The translations under genes and the position numbers were made by a program. Positions 17,331-26,101 of a DNA stretch of 64,000 nucleotides are shown piece after piece; within the stretch, counting starts at the first letter, position 1, and the number at the start of each line of letters is the position of its first letter. The notes under the pieces were generated by a model. That model did no database searches. It saw only the letters and a list, made by a program, of their open reading frames with translations, and had not been told where the DNA came from. Source of the stretch: JAAZKA01 sp034926225 (GTDB lineage: Bacteria; Bacillota; Clostridia; Oscillospirales; QAMX01); the NCBI GenBank assembly GCA_034926225.1, contig JAYFRF010000013.1:124001-188000 (forward strand), in the 5' to 3' direction.

Positions 17331-17750
17331 ATGGAAACAGGCATCGGTACCAGCGCGGAGGTCGCGGCGGCGGCGATACAGCTTTCGCTGACGTTTGACC
17401 GGGACAGTGAACGGGTTATGCGTGCGACACTGGCTGACCGGGGGTTTCGCACGGCGGCAGTCGATTTCGGAGGGGAGTTCATCCCGTCGATCAATAAGAT
17501 CATCGAACGTGCCGTGATCGCGGCCAGACGCGAGGGCGTGACGGACGGCTCGCACTTGGAGGAAGGCGCGGTCGCCGGCGCGGCGCGGGAAGCCTTAAGC
17601 TCCATCATCAACAAAGCCATCGGCTTGAATGTCGGCGGTAAGATCGGCATCGCCCGAGAGGGCGAGCATGTCGGCGTCGCGATGTTTTTCCGCATCGGGC
17701 TGTTGAACTTAAATGAAGTGGCAATCGGCTTGGGACACCGGGCACTGTAG
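17331..17750 (+). CDS. HutP-family protein
   Basis: A 139-residue protein resembling the histidine-responsive antiterminator HutP. The family signature is strong: AAVDFGGEFIPSINKIIERA (about 42-61), GSHLEEGAVAGAAREAL with His75, and a C-terminal NEVAIGLGHRAL with His136. These histidines match positions that bind metal in Bacillus HutP. No histidine-use genes are nearby; instead it sits 15 bases before cmk. In Clostridia this paralogue may act on other messages, which is unproven. Start ATG 17331 follows AAAGGAGCATGGGAGT. Confidence 0.88.
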   Translation: METGIGTSAEVAAAAIQLSLTFDRDSERVMRATLADRGFRTAAVDFGGEFIPSINKIIERAVIAARREGVTDGSHLEEGAVAGAAREALSSIINKAIGLNVGGKIGIAREGEHVGVAMFFRIGLLNLNEVAIGLGHRAL

Positions 17751-17764
17751 GAGGAAACGAAACC

Positions 17765-18460
17765 ATGCAAACCATTGCCGTGGCGATTGACGGGCCGTCG
17801 GGCGCGGGAAAATCTACGCTCGCACGGGCGGTCGCTCAGGAATTCGGCTTTTTATATGTGGATACCGGTGCGCTTTACCGCACCGTGGGGCTTTTCGTAC
17901 GCCGCAAAGAGGTTGATCCCGACGATGCGGCCGCTGTCGCGCGAATTCTCCCGGAAGCGCAGGTGAGCCTTGCCTACCGGGGTGGAGAGCAGCGCGCGCT
18001 TCTTAACGGGGAGGATGTGTCAGACGCGATCCGTACCCCGGAAGCGTCGCGTTACGCGTCGAAGGTGTCGGCGCATCCCGTGGTGCGGGAGTTCCTACTC
18101 GATACGCAGCGCAGACTCGCGCGGGAGCAGAGCGTCGTCATGGACGGACGCGACATCGGTACGGTCGTGCTGCCGGATGCGCAGGTGAAGCTTTTCCTGC
18201 ACGCGTCGGCGGAGGATCGTGCGCGACGTCGTATGCTCGAGCTCAGTCAGCGGGGCATGCCGCAGCCATATGAGGAAGTGCTGGCGGATATCCGGGAACG
18301 CGACGAGCGGGATGCCGGCCGTACGGCGGCGCCTTTGAAGAAAGCGCCGGACGCCATCGATCTCGATACGACGGGGAACACGCTCAAGAAAAGCCGGATG
18401 CTGTTAATCGAAACGGTGAAAGGGAAAATACGGGAATGTGGTATCGAATTATACGAATGA
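17765..18460 (+). CDS. cmk: Cytidylate kinase
   Basis: A 231-residue (d)CMP kinase of nucleotide metabolism. The P-loop is IDGPSGAGKSTLARAVA (residues 8-24). The CMP-binding motif VDTGALYRTVG (about 33-43) and the MDGRDIGTVVLPDA segment are present, followed by the lid RARRRMLEL. Start ATG at 17765 follows AGGAGGAAACG. It overlaps plsC by 25 bases, a tight translational link seen in many Clostridia. Confidence 0.96.
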   Translation: MQTIAVAIDGPSGAGKSTLARAVAQEFGFLYVDTGALYRTVGLFVRRKEVDPDDAAAVARILPEAQVSLAYRGGEQRALLNGEDVSDAIRTPEASRYASKVSAHPVVREFLLDTQRRLAREQSVVMDGRDIGTVVLPDAQVKLFLHASAEDRARRRMLELSQRGMPQPYEEVLADIRERDERDAGRTAAPLKKAPDAIDLDTTGNTLKKSRMLLIETVKGKIRECGIELYE

Positions 18461-19011
18461 TTTGTCTCATATTCTGTGAGATGACAAACCACGGAGTAAG
18501 AATACGCCATTTGGATCGGATGCCGGAGGGTGCGGCGTTGATCTGTCCCAACCATACAAGCCTGCGCGACCCGATCTATCTTGCCATCGCCTGCGGAAAA
18601 AAGGTGAAGCTGCGGTTCATGGCCAAGATCGAGCTGTTCCGGATCAAGCCTCTCGGCGCGCTCATTCGCAGTCTCGGCGCGTTTCCCGTCAAACGAGGGG
18701 AAGCCGACCTTAACGCGATCCGGGTGAGTCAGCGTATTTTAAAGGATGGCGGAAAGCTGCTGGTCTTTCCGGAAGGAACGCGGGTTACGGAAGGTAAGGA
18801 CGTGGAAGCAAAGGCAGGCGCGGCACTGCTGGCTGCGAAATCGGGCGCACCGATGGTGCCCGTGTGTATCGAGAACGGCCGTACCTGGTTCCGGCGCGTG
18901 ACGGTGACCTTTGGAGAGCCGATTTTCGTTACCGGACGGCGTGAGGAACAGCGGGAAGCGGCGGCGCGGGTGATGGATGCGATCGGAGCGATAAAATGCG
19001 CATCAAAGTAG
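18436..19011 (+). CDS. plsC: 1-acyl-sn-glycerol-3-phosphate acyltransferase
   Basis: A 191-residue membrane-associated acyltransferase that makes phosphatidic acid. The catalytic NHxxxxD motif is NHTSLRD (about 37-43), and the glycerophosphate-binding motif FPEGTR lies at about 115-120. A short hydrophobic N-terminus (residues 3-14) would anchor it. It overlaps cmk upstream and ispH-rpsA downstream (16 bases). Confidence 0.93.
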   Translation: MWYRIIRMICLIFCEMTNHGVRIRHLDRMPEGAALICPNHTSLRDPIYLAIACGKKVKLRFMAKIELFRIKPLGALIRSLGAFPVKRGEADLNAIRVSQRILKDGGKLLVFPEGTRVTEGKDVEAKAGAALLAAKSGAPMVPVCIENGRTWFRRVTVTFGEPIFVTGRREEQREAAARVMDAIGAIKCASK

Positions 19012-20981
19012 CCAAATCCGCAGGCTTTTGCTTCGGCGTACAGCGTGCGGTCGATATGGCGCTGAAGCTAACCGAAACGACGAAAGTTGAGACGCTGGGG
19101 CCGCTGATCCATAACCGGGAGGCGCTGGAGGAATTGGCCCGTCACGGTATTTGCGAGATCGAACGCGTGGAGGATGCCACTCCCGGCGCGACGTTGCTGA
19201 TTCGTGCGCATGGCGTGCCGGAGAGCGTCACACAGGAGATTGCGCGGCGGGGAATACCGTATTTGGACGCGACCTGTCCATACGTCGCGAAAATCCACCG
19301 AATTGTCGGCCAGGAGAGCGCTGAAGGTAGAAAAGTGGTCGTCATCGGGGATGAAAAACACCCGGAAGTGATTGGTATCTGCGGTCATGCGAACGACGCC
19401 ATCGTATTTGCGGATGCTGAAGGCATGTTGTCATGGCTAAGGGAAGGGCAAAACGCCCAAAAACCACTGTCGTTTGTGGCGCAAACCACGACAAGAAAAA
19501 TAAATTGGGAACAATGCGTTAAATTTCTCAAAAAAGAGTGTACAAACGCAAAAAAATTTGATACAATATGTAGTGCAACCGATGAGCGGCAGAAAGAAGC
19601 CGAAAGGCTTGCCGCGGAGTCGGACGTCATGCTGGTCTTAGGAGACAAACTAAGCTCGAACACGAGAAAGCTTGCCGAAATTGCCCGCGAACATTGTCCC
19701 CGCGTCTGGGCGATCGAGCGCGCGCGGGAACTGACACGCGATATGTGGGAGGAAGGCAGGCAGGTCGGCGTTACAGCCGGCGCGTCCACCCCGGCATGGA
19801 TCATGAAGGAGGTTGTCAACAAGATGACAGAGGAATTGAAAACCGCGCAGACCGAACCCAACACCGCTGAAGCGGCGGTCGTCGACAACAAGAACGGCGA
19901 AGAAAGCTTCGAAACCATGCTGGAGGCATCTATCAAAACACTGAGCAGCGGAGATCGGGTTACCGGCGTTGTGACGGGTATCACGTCCGGCGAAGTCAAC
20001 GTTGACCTTGGCGTTAAGCAGGCTGCGTATATCCCCGTATCCGAACTTTCCGATGACCCCAATTATAAGGTCGAGGAAAACATCCATGTCGGCGATGAGA
20101 TCGAAGCGTTCGTCGTGCGCGTCAGCGATGTCGACGGCGTGATCATGCTCTCCAAAAAGAAGCTTGACAGCATCCGCGGATGGGATATCGTTGAGGAAGC
20201 CAAGGAAAACCATACCGTCATGGAAGGCGTCGTGACCGAAGAGAACAAGGGCGGTATCGTCGTCATAGTCAAGGGTGTTCGCGTTTTCGTGCCGGCATCC
20301 CAGTCCGGACTTCCCAAAGAAACGCCGATGACAGGTCTGTTAAAGCAGAGCGTTAAGCTCAAGATCACCGAAGTTACCCGTGCGCGCCGCCGCGTCGTCG
20401 GCAGCATCCGCATGGTGCAGCAGGAAGAGTACCGCGCCAAGGCTGAAAAAGTCTGGGCGACCATCGAAGAAGGCTCCGAGTACACCGGCGTTGTCAAGTC
20501 CCTGACCCAATACGGCGCGTTCGTCGACATCGGCGGCGTGGACGGCATGGTGCATATCTCCGAGCTCAGTTGGGGTCGTGTGCGTCATCCCAGCGATGTC
20601 GTCAAGGTCGGCGATATCGTCAAGGTGTACGTGATTGCGGTCGATCGCGAAAAGAAAAAGATCTCCTTAGGTTACCGCCGTGCGGAGGACAACCCGTGGA
20701 CGAAGTTCATCTCCACCTACTCCATCGGCGATACCGCGAAGGTCAAGATTGCAAAGTTCATGCCCTTCGGCGCGTTTGCCGAAGTTCTTCCCGGCGTCGA
20801 CGGTTTGATTCATATCTCCCAGATCGCGGATCACCGCATCGGTAAGCCCGAGGACGTTCTCCAGATCGGCCAGGAGGTTGATGCCCGCATCATCGACATC
20901 GACATGGACCGCCAGAAGATCAGCCTTTCGATCCGCGCGCTGCTTGAGGACGTGCAGACCGAAGAATCCGACGAGCAATAA
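18996..20981 (+). CDS. ispH: IspH (HMBPP reductase) fused to ribosomal protein S1-like domains
   Basis: A 661-residue fusion. Residues 1-280 are 4-hydroxy-3-methylbut-2-enyl diphosphate reductase, the last step of the MEP isoprenoid pathway; the three 4Fe-4S cysteines are in GFCFGVQRAV (Cys12), DATCPYV (Cys94) and TICSATDERQ (about Cys194). After an acidic linker, four S1 RNA-binding repeats follow from about 320 to 650, for example YTGVVKSLTQYGAFVDIGG and KVKIAKFMPFGAFAEVLPG. This fusion is known across Clostridia. No frameshift is present between the parts. Confidence 0.96.
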   Translation: MRIKVAKSAGFCFGVQRAVDMALKLTETTKVETLGPLIHNREALEELARHGICEIERVEDATPGATLLIRAHGVPESVTQEIARRGIPYLDATCPYVAKIHRIVGQESAEGRKVVVIGDEKHPEVIGICGHANDAIVFADAEGMLSWLREGQNAQKPLSFVAQTTTRKINWEQCVKFLKKECTNAKKFDTICSATDERQKEAERLAAESDVMLVLGDKLSSNTRKLAEIAREHCPRVWAIERARELTRDMWEEGRQVGVTAGASTPAWIMKEVVNKMTEELKTAQTEPNTAEAAVVDNKNGEESFETMLEASIKTLSSGDRVTGVVTGITSGEVNVDLGVKQAAYIPVSELSDDPNYKVEENIHVGDEIEAFVVRVSDVDGVIMLSKKKLDSIRGWDIVEEAKENHTVMEGVVTEENKGGIVVIVKGVRVFVPASQSGLPKETPMTGLLKQSVKLKITEVTRARRRVVGSIRMVQQEEYRAKAEKVWATIEEGSEYTGVVKSLTQYGAFVDIGGVDGMVHISELSWGRVRHPSDVVKVGDIVKVYVIAVDREKKKISLGYRRAEDNPWTKFISTYSIGDTAKVKIAKFMPFGAFAEVLPGVDGLIHISQIADHRIGKPEDVLQIGQEVDARIIDIDMDRQKISLSIRALLEDVQTEESDEQ

Positions 20982-21012
20982 GCATCCGTTCTTATCCATT
21001 TCATAAATTATG

Positions 21013-21070
21013 AACGCAAAAAGCGCCGGGTTGAGTTTTCATCCATGCCCCGGTGTTTTTTGCGTTTTTC
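21013..21070 (+). terminator. Terminator of the rluB-to-ispH operon
   Basis: Long stem 21013-21030 with 21048-21066 (one mismatch), ending in TTTTT. It closes a run of seven overlapping or closely spaced genes. Confidence 0.85.
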
Positions 21071-21222
21071 TAATTTTATGGGTGTGTGCCGAAAAATGTA
21101 ACGAGCCTTTAGAAAATGCGTTTCACGGAGCGCTGCGAATACTAAAAACCAATTAAAATAATGAATATGAATAATATGTGAACACTAACGCAAAATATGA
21201 TTATAATTTACAAAAAATACAC

Positions 21223-21251
21223 TGGACAAACGAGTCATTATGTGGTATAAT
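21223..21251 (+). promoter_or_regulatory. Promoter of hpf
   Basis: TGGACA (21223-21228) and TATAAT (21246-21251), spacer 17 bp. The rest of the gap from 21071 to 21338 is AT-rich with no gene seen. Confidence 0.8.
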
Positions 21252-21338
21252 ACAATTGAGCTCCAGGAGAAGGACTAAACAGAGTATTATTTAATCCTTC
21301 TTCCGAAAAGTGAAAATAGAGAAAAGGAGTTGACGCGT

Positions 21339-21863
21339 ATGAAGTTCGCATTCACGGGACGTAAGATGGAGGTGTCGGACGCGTTGCGCGCGTATACGGA
21401 GAAGAAGCTCTCAAAACTCAACCGCTTCTTTTCAAGCGACGCGGAGACACAGGTGACCTTCCATACGGAACGAGGCCGCGACACGGCCGAAGTAACGGTG
21501 CGCTGCGCGAACATGTATTTCCGCGCGCAGGAAACGGCGAACGATATGTACGCTGCGATCGATTCCATTGTGGACATGATCGAGCGGCAGATCCGCAAGA
21601 ATAAGACCCGCCTTGAGAAGCGGCTCCGGAACGGCGCCTTCGAGCCGGTTGTCCCCGCTATCCCGGAGGAGCCGGAGGAAACCTACGAGATCGTTCGTCG
21701 TAAACGCTTTGCATTAAAGCCAATGGCGGTGGAGGAAGCGATTTTGCAGATGAATCTGTTGGGTCACTCGTTTTACGCGTTCAAAAACGCGGAAGATGAG
21801 AACCGATATTGCGTAGTTTACCGCCGCAAAGACGGTGGCTATGGTTTGATTGAAAGCGATTGA
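21339..21863 (+). CDS. hpf: Ribosome hibernation-promoting factor, long form
   Basis: A 174-residue HPF. Residues 1-100 are the ribosome-binding S30AE domain (MKFAFTGRKMEVSDALRAYT). An acidic proline linker (IPEEPEE) leads to the C-terminal dimerisation domain ending FALKPMAVEEAILQMNLLGH, typical of long HPF, which forms 100S ribosome dimers in stationary phase. ATG 21339 is chosen over TTG 21330 because GGAG lies 9 bases upstream. It is a single-gene unit with its own promoter and terminator. Confidence 0.95.
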   Translation: MKFAFTGRKMEVSDALRAYTEKKLSKLNRFFSSDAETQVTFHTERGRDTAEVTVRCANMYFRAQETANDMYAAIDSIVDMIERQIRKNKTRLEKRLRNGAFEPVVPAIPEEPEETYEIVRRKRFALKPMAVEEAILQMNLLGHSFYAFKNAEDENRYCVVYRRKDGGYGLIESD

Positions 21864-21873
21864 TATATTACAT

Positions 21874-21914
21874 AAAAAGGCTGCCGTTCGGACAACAGAA
21901 CGGCAGCCTTTTTT
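21874..21914 (+). terminator. Terminator of hpf
   Basis: Perfect 16-bp stem (21874-21889 with 21898-21913) with a T6 tail. Confidence 0.95.
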
Positions 21915-21974
21915 AAATGGCACGGGGGTTGTAATCCCTTGTTATGCGTGGTATACTAAAACAGAAAAGTGAAA

Positions 21975-22244
21975 TCAGCCGTTCATGGAGAATTTCTGCT
22001 TAACAGCATCGATCTCCGTCTGCTCGGCGGTTTTTACGGGATACCAGCCCCGATTGTGCATTTCGTCAAACAGCTCGGTCTGAATGTGATGCTCCTCGGA
22101 CAGGATGCCGAGGAAGGTGTCGCGGAGATTGGTGTGCTCGCATTCGCCGGCGAAGGTGTTATAATTCGCTGTGATCTGCTTCTGGGAGCTTAAAAAGTCT
22201 TCGAGAATGTCCTTTTCGCACATATTGATTGCGTTGTTAGCCAT
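21975..22244 (-). CDS. CotF-family spore coat protein
   Basis: An 89-residue, mostly helical protein. The segment CEKDILEDFLSSQKQITANY, followed by NTFAGECEHTNLRDTFLGIL, is typical of CotF-like coat proteins. It ends in a YPVKTAEQTEIDAVKQKF tail common to the group. It would be made in the mother cell during sporulation; no mother-cell sigma site could be assigned with confidence. The ATG at 22244 follows GAAGGGAG. The paired gene upstream is a shorter relative. Confidence 0.85.
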   Translation of the reverse strand: MANNAINMCEKDILEDFLSSQKQITANYNTFAGECEHTNLRDTFLGILSEEHHIQTELFDEMHNRGWYPVKTAEQTEIDAVKQKFSMNG

Positions 22245-22260
22245 ATCGATGCTCCCTTCT

Positions 22261-22446
22261 TTAGTTTAAGAACGCAAGAATGCGGTCAAAATGCTGCTGA
22301 TGCCGGGAGGCTATGGTGTCAAGTTTATTCTTAATCACCGCGTCGGAACACTGGGATGCCATACCGCGATATTTCGCGACCAGCACGCGCTCGGCGGAGA
22401 GCTGCTCCTCGAGCGCCGTGACTTCCTTACTCGATAGATTCGCCAT
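22261..22446 (-). CDS. Small CotF-like spore coat protein
   Basis: A 61-residue helical protein (MANLSSKEVTALEEQLSAER) with a C-terminal heptad-like helix ending HFDRILAFLN. It resembles the N-terminal helical pair of CotF proteins and lies 16 bases before the larger CotF-like gene, so the two are probably one operon. ATG 22446 is preferred over TTG 22452. The ribosome site (AGAAAGG) is weak and distant. Function beyond coat association is inferred from the neighbour. Confidence 0.7.
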   Translation of the reverse strand: MANLSSKEVTALEEQLSAERVLVAKYRGMASQCSDAVIKNKLDTIASRHQQHFDRILAFLN

Positions 22447-22549
22447 ATACAAAAACCGGCCTTTCTGACCCGGAAGAGTATCGATGCCCGGGACACGTTT
22501 ATAATGCCCGGAATGCGTGGGTATATGTCAGGAAAACGTTTCAAAAAAA

Positions 22550-23071
22550 TTAGAAACGCAGCACCAGACAACGCCTTCCGCCAATCATCTCCATACGCAG
22601 CTGCTGATACCAAGGAGCCAGCGCCAACGGTTTTTGGGGTTCGAACGGTTCGATCAAGGTGCGCGGGGATGAACGGTAATATAGCCCGCGCGTCGGACAA
22701 TTCGCGAAGGCGGGATATTCACGGGAAAGCGTATCCGGCGCGGGACGGACGTCCTCCGGCGGAAAGGATACCGAAGCCGTGGCGCTCGGCTCCGGCGAAT
22801 AGGGGTGAAGCATCGCGGAAAGCGCACCGTCCAGGCGGAAAGACTCCCAAAGAAGCTGTGTACCGCTGATGGTACGCCGCAGACGCATACGACGGCCCTC
22901 CGGCACGGGAATGCCGAGACGAAGGGTATGCCCCGCGGCGTCGGCGATCTCGAGCCGTCGCAAGCCTGCGTACGGGTCGAGAATCGCATCGAAATGCCAA
23001 TATAAGCCCTCGCGCGCCCATGTAAGCGTGCCGACACGCGTGTCCCGGTTCATGATCGCGCATTCACGCAT
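22550..23071 (-). CDS. Conserved hypothetical protein
   Basis: A 173-residue protein that I do not recognise. It is predicted to be soluble with many beta strands, rich in Arg and Pro, and has no cysteine cluster, signal peptide or transmembrane segment. It starts MRECAIMNRDTRVGTLTWAR and ends GGRRCLVLRF. The start ATG 23071 follows GGAGGG. It lies divergent from lipoate ligase and upstream of coat genes on the same strand, but the 100-base gap to them argues against one operon. Codon use matches its neighbours. Confidence 0.75.
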   Translation of the reverse strand: MRECAIMNRDTRVGTLTWAREGLYWHFDAILDPYAGLRRLEIADAAGHTLRLGIPVPEGRRMRLRRTISGTQLLWESFRLDGALSAMLHPYSPEPSATASVSFPPEDVRPAPDTLSREYPAFANCPTRGLYYRSSPRTLIEPFEPQKPLALAPWYQQLRMEMIGGRRCLVLRF

Positions 23072-23106
23072 GGTAAATCACCCTCCAAAGGAGAAAATTA
23101 TTATAA

Positions 23107-24069
23107 ATGAACGCCATTTATCGCACAAAGTCCACCGATCCATGGGAAAATCTCGCCGTTGAGGAATACCTTCTCGATACCATCACCGCACCGACCTTAT
23201 ATCTGTGGCAAAACGAACGCACGGTTGTAATCGGACGCCATCAAAACGTCTGGGCGGAGTGCGACCTTTCCGCGCTCGAAAGCTTCAACGGAAGGCTCGC
23301 CCGCAGACTGTCCGGCGGCGGTGCGGTGTATCACGATCTCGGCAACCTGAATTTTACATTTTTGCTGCCACGCCCTCTCTACGATCAGACGCGCCAGACC
23401 TCTGTGCTGCTGCAAGCCGCGCTCGACGTCGGCATCCATGCGGAGGCGACGGGGAGAAACGATTTGCTCGCCGACGGACGCAAGTTTTCCGGGCACGCGT
23501 TTTGCTTCCGGGAACATACGGCGTATCATCACGGAACACTGCTTCTGGACACCGACATCGAACGCATGACTCGGGTGTTAACCGTCGATGCGTCGAAGCT
23601 TGCGTCGAAGGCAATTGCCTCCGTGCGCTCCCGTGTGGTGAATCTGCGTGAGCTTGCGCCGGCGCTGACAGCGGAGACGCTCGGTGAAGCGGTATGCCGC
23701 GCCTTTTGCCACGAATATGGCGACGCCAAGACGTATGACACGGAGAGTCTGCCGAGAGGCGAGATCGCGCGGCTGCGGGAAAAGTATGCGTCGTGGGCAT
23801 GGCGGTTCGGTGAGACACCGACATTTGATGCCCGGATGAAAACACGCTTCCCATGGGGTGGCGTCGAGGTCTGCCTGACCCTGCGCGATGCGAAGGTCAC
23901 CTGTGCGACGGTTTATACCGACGCGCTTGATACGGATTTTGCCGGGAGGCTGGAGCGGACACTGTGCGGGCTGCCTTACGATGCGGCGAGCTTTGCTCAG
24001 GCGTGCTGCGGACAAGAGAATGCGCTTACCGAATGCGGCCTGTGGCTTGCGGAGCAGATGCAAGGCTAA
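23107..24069 (+). CDS. lplA: Lipoate-protein ligase
   Basis: A 320-residue enzyme that activates lipoate with ATP and attaches it to lysine of lipoyl domains or GcvH. The lipoate-binding motif RRLSGGGAVYHDLGNLNFTF (about 60-79) and the DGRKFSGHAF segment (about 125-134) mark the LplA catalytic domain. The small C-terminal accessory domain is present (about 245-320). It starts at ATG 23107 after AAAGGAG. It overlaps the end of spmB tail to tail by four bases. No lipoyl-using enzyme is encoded nearby. Confidence 0.92.
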   Translation: MNAIYRTKSTDPWENLAVEEYLLDTITAPTLYLWQNERTVVIGRHQNVWAECDLSALESFNGRLARRLSGGGAVYHDLGNLNFTFLLPRPLYDQTRQTSVLLQAALDVGIHAEATGRNDLLADGRKFSGHAFCFREHTAYHHGTLLLDTDIERMTRVLTVDASKLASKAIASVRSRVVNLRELAPALTAETLGEAVCRAFCHEYGDAKTYDTESLPRGEIARLREKYASWAWRFGETPTFDARMKTRFPWGGVEVCLTLRDAKVTCATVYTDALDTDFAGRLERTLCGLPYDAASFAQACCGQENALTECGLWLAEQMQG

Positions 24070-24569
24070 AAAAAGAGCCGTGCGGCCAGTCCCGCCGCGA
24101 GAATCACCGCAATTTCACCGGAGAGTGCGGATGGAATGGCCCAGCGCGTATTTTTCACGCCCGCAAGATAGATCGCTGCGACATAGAAGGTCGTCTCACC
24201 GCTCGCAAGCAGGACGGCGGCAAGCTTTCCGATCGTGGAATCCACGCCGTAGGCCGCCATCAGCTCCGTACCGACAGCCATCGCACCCGAGCCGGAAAAC
24301 GGCTTCATGAAAATCAAAGGTGCCAGTTCTCCCGGCAACCCGATAAAACGCAGCACCGGCGACATTAGCACTGCAAGCAGGTCTAATAACCCGGAAGCCC
24401 GCAGCATTGTGACCGCGATGAGCAAGCCTACCAATGTCGGCAGCAGCCGGATGGTGGCGGCAAGGCCCTGCTTTGCGCCGTCACGAAAAACCGTGAAAGC
24501 ATCCGTACCGCGTAGAAGCGCGTAGAGCGGCACGAACGCTAGCAGACACGGCACCAGATACGCGCTCAT
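24066..24569 (-). CDS. spmB: Spore maturation protein B
   Basis: A 167-residue membrane protein with about five helices and nucleoside-transporter gate-like features (LIFMKPFSGSGAMAVGTELM). Together with SpmA it is needed for spore-core dehydration in Bacillus and Clostridium. It begins at ATG 24569, overlapping the spmA stop by four bases. The glycine-rich SALSGEIAVILAAGL segment ends the protein. Confidence 0.9.
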   Translation of the reverse strand: MSAYLVPCLLAFVPLYALLRGTDAFTVFRDGAKQGLAATIRLLPTLVGLLIAVTMLRASGLLDLLAVLMSPVLRFIGLPGELAPLIFMKPFSGSGAMAVGTELMAAYGVDSTIGKLAAVLLASGETTFYVAAIYLAGVKNTRWAIPSALSGEIAVILAAGLAARLFF

Positions 24570-25123
24570 GCGATGCGTCTTAGGAGACACGCCGTGCCGA
24601 CGCCGACCGCTACGCCGATCGCGGAGCAGAACCAGACAGCGGGCAGGATGGCATACGGATTCGCTGCGCCGAAGGATGCCCGCAGCGCCGCCGCGGTTAT
24701 CGGCAGCAGCGAAAACGAGACGGCGTTGACGACGGCAAGCATGCATAAGCTGTCGGACGCTGTATCGCCGGTACGCAGCCGACGTGCGGCGTCGAGTCCC
24801 GACGGAGTCGCGGCGTTCGACATGCCGAGCAAGTTCGCCGTGACATTTGCCGCAATGCTCTGCATAGCATCGGCGTCCGCGTCGGGGAAGAGCCGACGGA
24901 ATATGGGTTTAAAGCGTCGGGTGAGCGAGTCCGCAAGACCGCATTCGCGCAAAAGTGCGAGCAGCCCTGAAAAAAAGCACATCATCCCCAACAGCATGCC
25001 ACAAAGCTTGACAGCACTCCAAGCGCCGTCCGTTACAGCGGCTGTGAGCGCATCGGCGCGGCCCGTGATAATCCCGTAGACGACGGCAAGCGTAAGCATC
25101 CCGACCCAGATTTTCGAAAGCAT
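24566..25123 (-). CDS. spmA: Spore maturation protein A
   Basis: A 185-residue membrane protein with about five helices. The family hallmark NVTANLLGMSNAATPSGLDA (about 91-110) is present. SpmA and SpmB act together in spore dehydration and heat resistance. The start ATG 25123 lies after an AGGAGGAAT-like site. The pair forms its own operon, divergent from manA. Confidence 0.93.
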   Translation of the reverse strand: MLSKIWVGMLTLAVVYGIITGRADALTAAVTDGAWSAVKLCGMLLGMMCFFSGLLALLRECGLADSLTRRFKPIFRRLFPDADADAMQSIAANVTANLLGMSNAATPSGLDAARRLRTGDTASDSLCMLAVVNAVSFSLLPITAAALRASFGAANPYAILPAVWFCSAIGVAVGVGTACLLRRIA

Positions 25124-25221
25124 CCGGCTATTCCTCCCGGTTTGCGTTTACACCAGTGTATGCGCGTCGCCCGGGGATTAGAAGGGTTCACTACGATACG
25201 ACAATGTGAGGATAACCATAT

Positions 25222-26082
25222 ATGAAGACCCCTATATTGCCCATTCCTATCTACCAGACCCGTCCTTGGGGAGGAGACCGTCTGCATGCGCTGTACGGCC
25301 GTGAAACGCCGGAGAAGACCGGCGAGTCCTGGGAGCTGTCCGTGCACGACCACGGCATCAGCCGCAACGCCGAGGGGTATGCCATCCGCGATCTGTACCC
25401 CGATCTGCGGCTGATCTTCAAGCTGCTCGACGCCCGGGAAGCGTTATCCGTACAGGTGCATCCATCGGCGGGGACCGACGCGAAGACGGAGATGTGGATC
25501 GTCATGGAAGCGGCACCCGGCGCGAAGCTGTATGCCGGCGTGAAGCCCGGTGTGACAGAGTATGAGCTGCGGGAGCGTATCGGGAACCGGACGCTGCCCG
25601 AGGCTCTTGTATGCCACGACGCCCGTGAGGGGGATGTATTTTTCCTTCCGGGCGGCACGGTACACGCGCTGGGCGCGGGGCTCGTCGTCGCCGAGATTCA
25701 GCAGCCGGGCGACTGCACGTACCGGCTCTACGATTGGGGCCGTCCGAGAGAGCTGCACATCGACGCGGGACTTGCGGCGGCGAAGCTCGAGTCCTTACCG
25801 GTATGCGCAAGGATTCCAATGGCCGGCGGGCATGTGACGCTGCCGGGATGCGGTTATTTTACGGCGGAAGCGGTGCGTGGGAGGTCATATCGCTCTCAAA
25901 CGGACGGGGAGCATACGATTCTGTTCCTGCGCGCGCCGGGTACCGTCGAGACGACGGACGGCAAGGTCAGCGTCGCGGGCGGTACGACGGTGTTCCTGCC
26001 GGGCGATACGGGTGCGTTTTCGGTCTGCGGTAACGAAACGCCGGATTTCCTGGTTTTCAGACAGCCCAAGGCCGTAAAATAA
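25222..26082 (+). CDS. manA: Mannose-6-phosphate isomerase, class I
   Basis: A 286-residue zinc enzyme that interconverts mannose 6-phosphate and fructose 6-phosphate. The zinc and active-site motifs are SVQVHPSAG (about 74-82), EMWIVME (about 91-97) and PGGTVHALGAG (about 144-154). Its length fits the short Bacillus-type ManA. It is 19 bases before the HAD phosphatase gene and likely co-transcribed. Confidence 0.94.
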   Translation: MKTPILPIPIYQTRPWGGDRLHALYGRETPEKTGESWELSVHDHGISRNAEGYAIRDLYPDLRLIFKLLDAREALSVQVHPSAGTDAKTEMWIVMEAAPGAKLYAGVKPGVTEYELRERIGNRTLPEALVCHDAREGDVFFLPGGTVHALGAGLVVAEIQQPGDCTYRLYDWGRPRELHIDAGLAAAKLESLPVCARIPMAGGHVTLPGCGYFTAEAVRGRSYRSQTDGEHTILFLRAPGTVETTDGKVSVAGGTTVFLPGDTGAFSVCGNETPDFLVFRQPKAVK

Positions 26083-26101
26083 CAAAGTTTGGAGGACGGG
26101 T

